Shown here: in pieces, positions 5,821 through 7,220 of the stretch
Layout of the letters: each line of letters begins with the position of its first letter
How positions within the stretch are numbered: position 1 is the stretch's first letter
NCBI GenBank assembly: GCA_018899795.1
Contig: JAHIHJ010000137.1
Location: 1 to 7,220, forward strand
Source of the DNA: Methanobacteriota archaeon
Lineage (GTDB): Archaea > Halobacteriota > Methanosarcinia > Methanosarcinales > Methanoperedenaceae
Direction: 5' to 3'
DNA length: 7,220 bases
Program-made: the position numbers and the translations under genes
Notes under the pieces: generated by a model
Databases searched by the model: none
Told to the model about the DNA's origin: nothing
Seen by the model: the letters and a program-made list of their open reading frames with translations, nothing else

Positions 5821-7086
5821 ATGCAGGCAGAATTATACGACAGAGTCCGGGTAGAAAGTAAATGGGCGCAATATGAAGGGGTTCTCATGCCTTCGCAGAC
5901 AGGCAAGATCATCTTGAAACTTAAAAGCGGCTATAATATCGGGCTTAACCCCGACTCAGTGTCCATAACACTGCTTGAAAAAATGGATGAAAAAAAGCAT
6001 CTAAAGCCGGATTCAAATCCTTGCAAGAAAAAAAACGATAAGCTGCCCCGTATTTCCATTCTTTCCACAGGCGGCACAATAGCAAGCAAAATAGACTACC
6101 GCACCGGCGCTGTGACATCCCAGTTCAATGCAGAGGACATCCTTCGCGCCATCCCTGAGCTTGAAGATATCGCGAATTACAACTGCAGGATGATATACAG
6201 CATCCTGAGCGAGAACATGCGTCCCTCCTACTGGGTCGAGCTTGCGCGCGCCGTTTATGAGGAGATAAATAACGGCGCTGACGGCATCATGATCACACAC
6301 GGAACTGACACCATGATGTATACCGCCGCAGCGCTATCGTTCATGATAGAGACTCCTGTCCCTATCGTGCTTGTGGGCTCCCAGCGCAGCGCAGACCGCC
6401 CGAGCAGCGATAATGTTATAAACGCTGTTTGCGCCGCAGCGGTCGCAACGAGCGACATTGCCGAGGTCTGTGTGGTCATGCACGGTTCGACAAGTGATGA
6501 CTTCTGTTCTATCCACAGGGGAACGAAAGTGCGAAAGATGCACACATCAAGGCGGGATGCATTCCAGTCCATAAATGCAAAGCCAACAGGTCGCGTTGAG
6601 TACCCATCCCGCGAGATAAAATTGTTATCAGATCATGTTAAGCGGGGAGAGAAAAAACTGGCTCTTCACGATAAACTTGAATCAAAATGCGCTATTATAA
6701 AATATGTCGCAGGAGCAAGCAGCGAATCCCTGCTGTTCCATTCAGGCTCTGGATATAAGGGCATTGTAATCGAGGGCACAGGTCTTGGACATGTATCCAC
6801 CGAATGGGTTCCAATCATAAAAACAACAACTGACGCCGGTATACCTGTAGTGATGGTGTCGCAGTGTATAAACGGAAGGGTTTGCGACAGGGTATATGAC
6901 ACTGGCAGGGACATACTGAAAGCAGGTGCAATAGAGGGAGAGGACATGCTCCCGGAGGTTGCCCTGGTGAAGCTCATGTGGGCGCTTGGTCAAAGTTCTG
7001 ACATCGGGAAAGTGAAAGAATTGATGCAAACCTGCATATCTGGTGAGATCACGCGAAGTTCATCCGGTGGTTTTCCCGGAAATTGA
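5821..7086 (+). CDS. gatD: Glutamyl-tRNA(Gln) amidotransferase subunit D
   Basis: GatD with GatE converts Glu-tRNA(Gln) to Gln-tRNA(Gln) in archaea. GatD is the asparaginase-like half that releases ammonia from the amide donor. Residues 1-52 form the small N-terminal domain special to GatD ([15 protein letters not shown]). A lysine-rich linker (54-74) follows, and then the asparaginase-type domain. The catalytic threonines are in STGGTIAS (82-89, T86) and HGTDTM (160-165, T162, D163), with the lysine K239 in KVRKMH. All are present and normally spaced, so the protein should be active. At 421 residues it is of normal length. The N-terminal domain separates it from plain L-asparaginase. gatE is not seen in the 134 bases that follow, so the subunits are probably encoded apart or further on. 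The ribosome site is weak. Confidence 0.95.
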   Translation: MQAELYDRVRVESKWAQYEGVLMPSQTGKIILKLKSGYNIGLNPDSVSITLLEKMDEKKHLKPDSNPCKKKNDKLPRISILSTGGTIASKIDYRTGAVTSQFNAEDILRAIPELEDIANYNCRMIYSILSENMRPSYWVELARAVYEEINNGADGIMITHGTDTMMYTAAALSFMIETPVPIVLVGSQRSADRPSSDNVINAVCAAAVATSDIAEVCVVMHGSTSDDFCSIHRGTKVRKMHTSRRDAFQSINAKPTGRVEYPSREIKLLSDHVKRGEKKLALHDKLESKCAIIKYVAGASSESLLFHSGSGYKGIVIEGTGLGHVSTEWVPIIKTTTDAGIPVVMVSQCINGRVCDRVYDTGRDILKAGAIEGEDMLPEVALVKLMWALGQSSDIGKVKELMQTCISGEITRSSSGGFPGN

Positions 7087-7147
7087 TTTTCAGGCAGGTT
7101 TCATGGAGTATTTATGATATATTTATAATATTGTTTTTCGGTTTTAT
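7087..7147 (+). terminator. Possible T-rich archaeal terminator after gatD
   Basis: The AT-rich stretch after the gatD stop ends in a T-run region, tgtttttcggtttta (7132-7146). Archaeal termination needs mainly T-tracts without a strong hairpin, and none is seen here. The same stretch has TATA-like tatttataat (7119-7128), so a promoter reading is possible too. Confidence 0.35.
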
Positions 7148-7178
7148 TGCCCCAAAATCAATCATTTCAGAAAAATAT

Positions 7179-7197
7179 TAATTAACGATGTTAATTA
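7179..7197. promoter_or_regulatory. Perfect 8-bp dyad, possible operator
   Basis: TAATTAAC (7179-7186) and GTTAATTA (7190-7197) form a perfect inverted repeat around GAT. Such short AT-rich dyads suit a dimeric regulator binding upstream of a gene beyond the window. It lies after the likely gatD terminator. In AT-rich DNA a chance origin remains possible. Confidence 0.3.
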
Positions 7198-7220
7198 TTG
7201 AATATGAGACTACAATAAAC

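Overview
This looks like chromosomal DNA of an archaeon, most likely a euryarchaeote of the methanogen / ANME-2d (Methanoperedens-like) kind. The strongest marker is a full-length GatD, the archaea-specific subunit of the Glu-tRNA(Gln) amidotransferase. The dispersed CGCAGATRAA-type repeats and a GxxExxY gene fit the repeat-rich genomes of that group. The genus is inference; the archaeal call is fairly secure.

Bases 1-1447 are a repeat-dominated accessory region. It holds one small intact gene, a GxxExxY-family protein with a PD-(D/E)XK nuclease-like core. The gene is flanked by 30-nt imperfect inverted repeats inside a roughly 760-bp unit. That unit is followed directly by a second copy (about 330 bp) in which almost the whole gene is deleted, leaving both flanks and the last 20 codons. 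The same repeat phrase appears, degenerate, near the left edge, again inside the N-terminal codons of the GxxExxY gene, and a third exact time between hsdS and hsdM.

Bases 1448-4289 carry two genes of a type I restriction-modification system, in the order hsdS then hsdM. No hsdR is visible. The repeat in the 115-bp gap between them is read through by a 41-codon open frame that overlaps the hsdS stop (ATGA) and the hsdM start, so a repeat insertion may have been accommodated without breaking translational coupling. hsdS has an 8-C run at the junction of its first recognition domain and central conserved region.

Bases 4291-7086 look like ordinary chromosome: an aspartase/fumarase-superfamily enzyme (most like aspartate ammonia-lyase) on the minus strand, its stop codon one base from that of hsdM, and gatD transcribed divergently from it across a 72-bp intergenic region. 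The last 134 bp are AT-rich, with a possible terminator and a dyad but no gene; gatE does not follow within the window.
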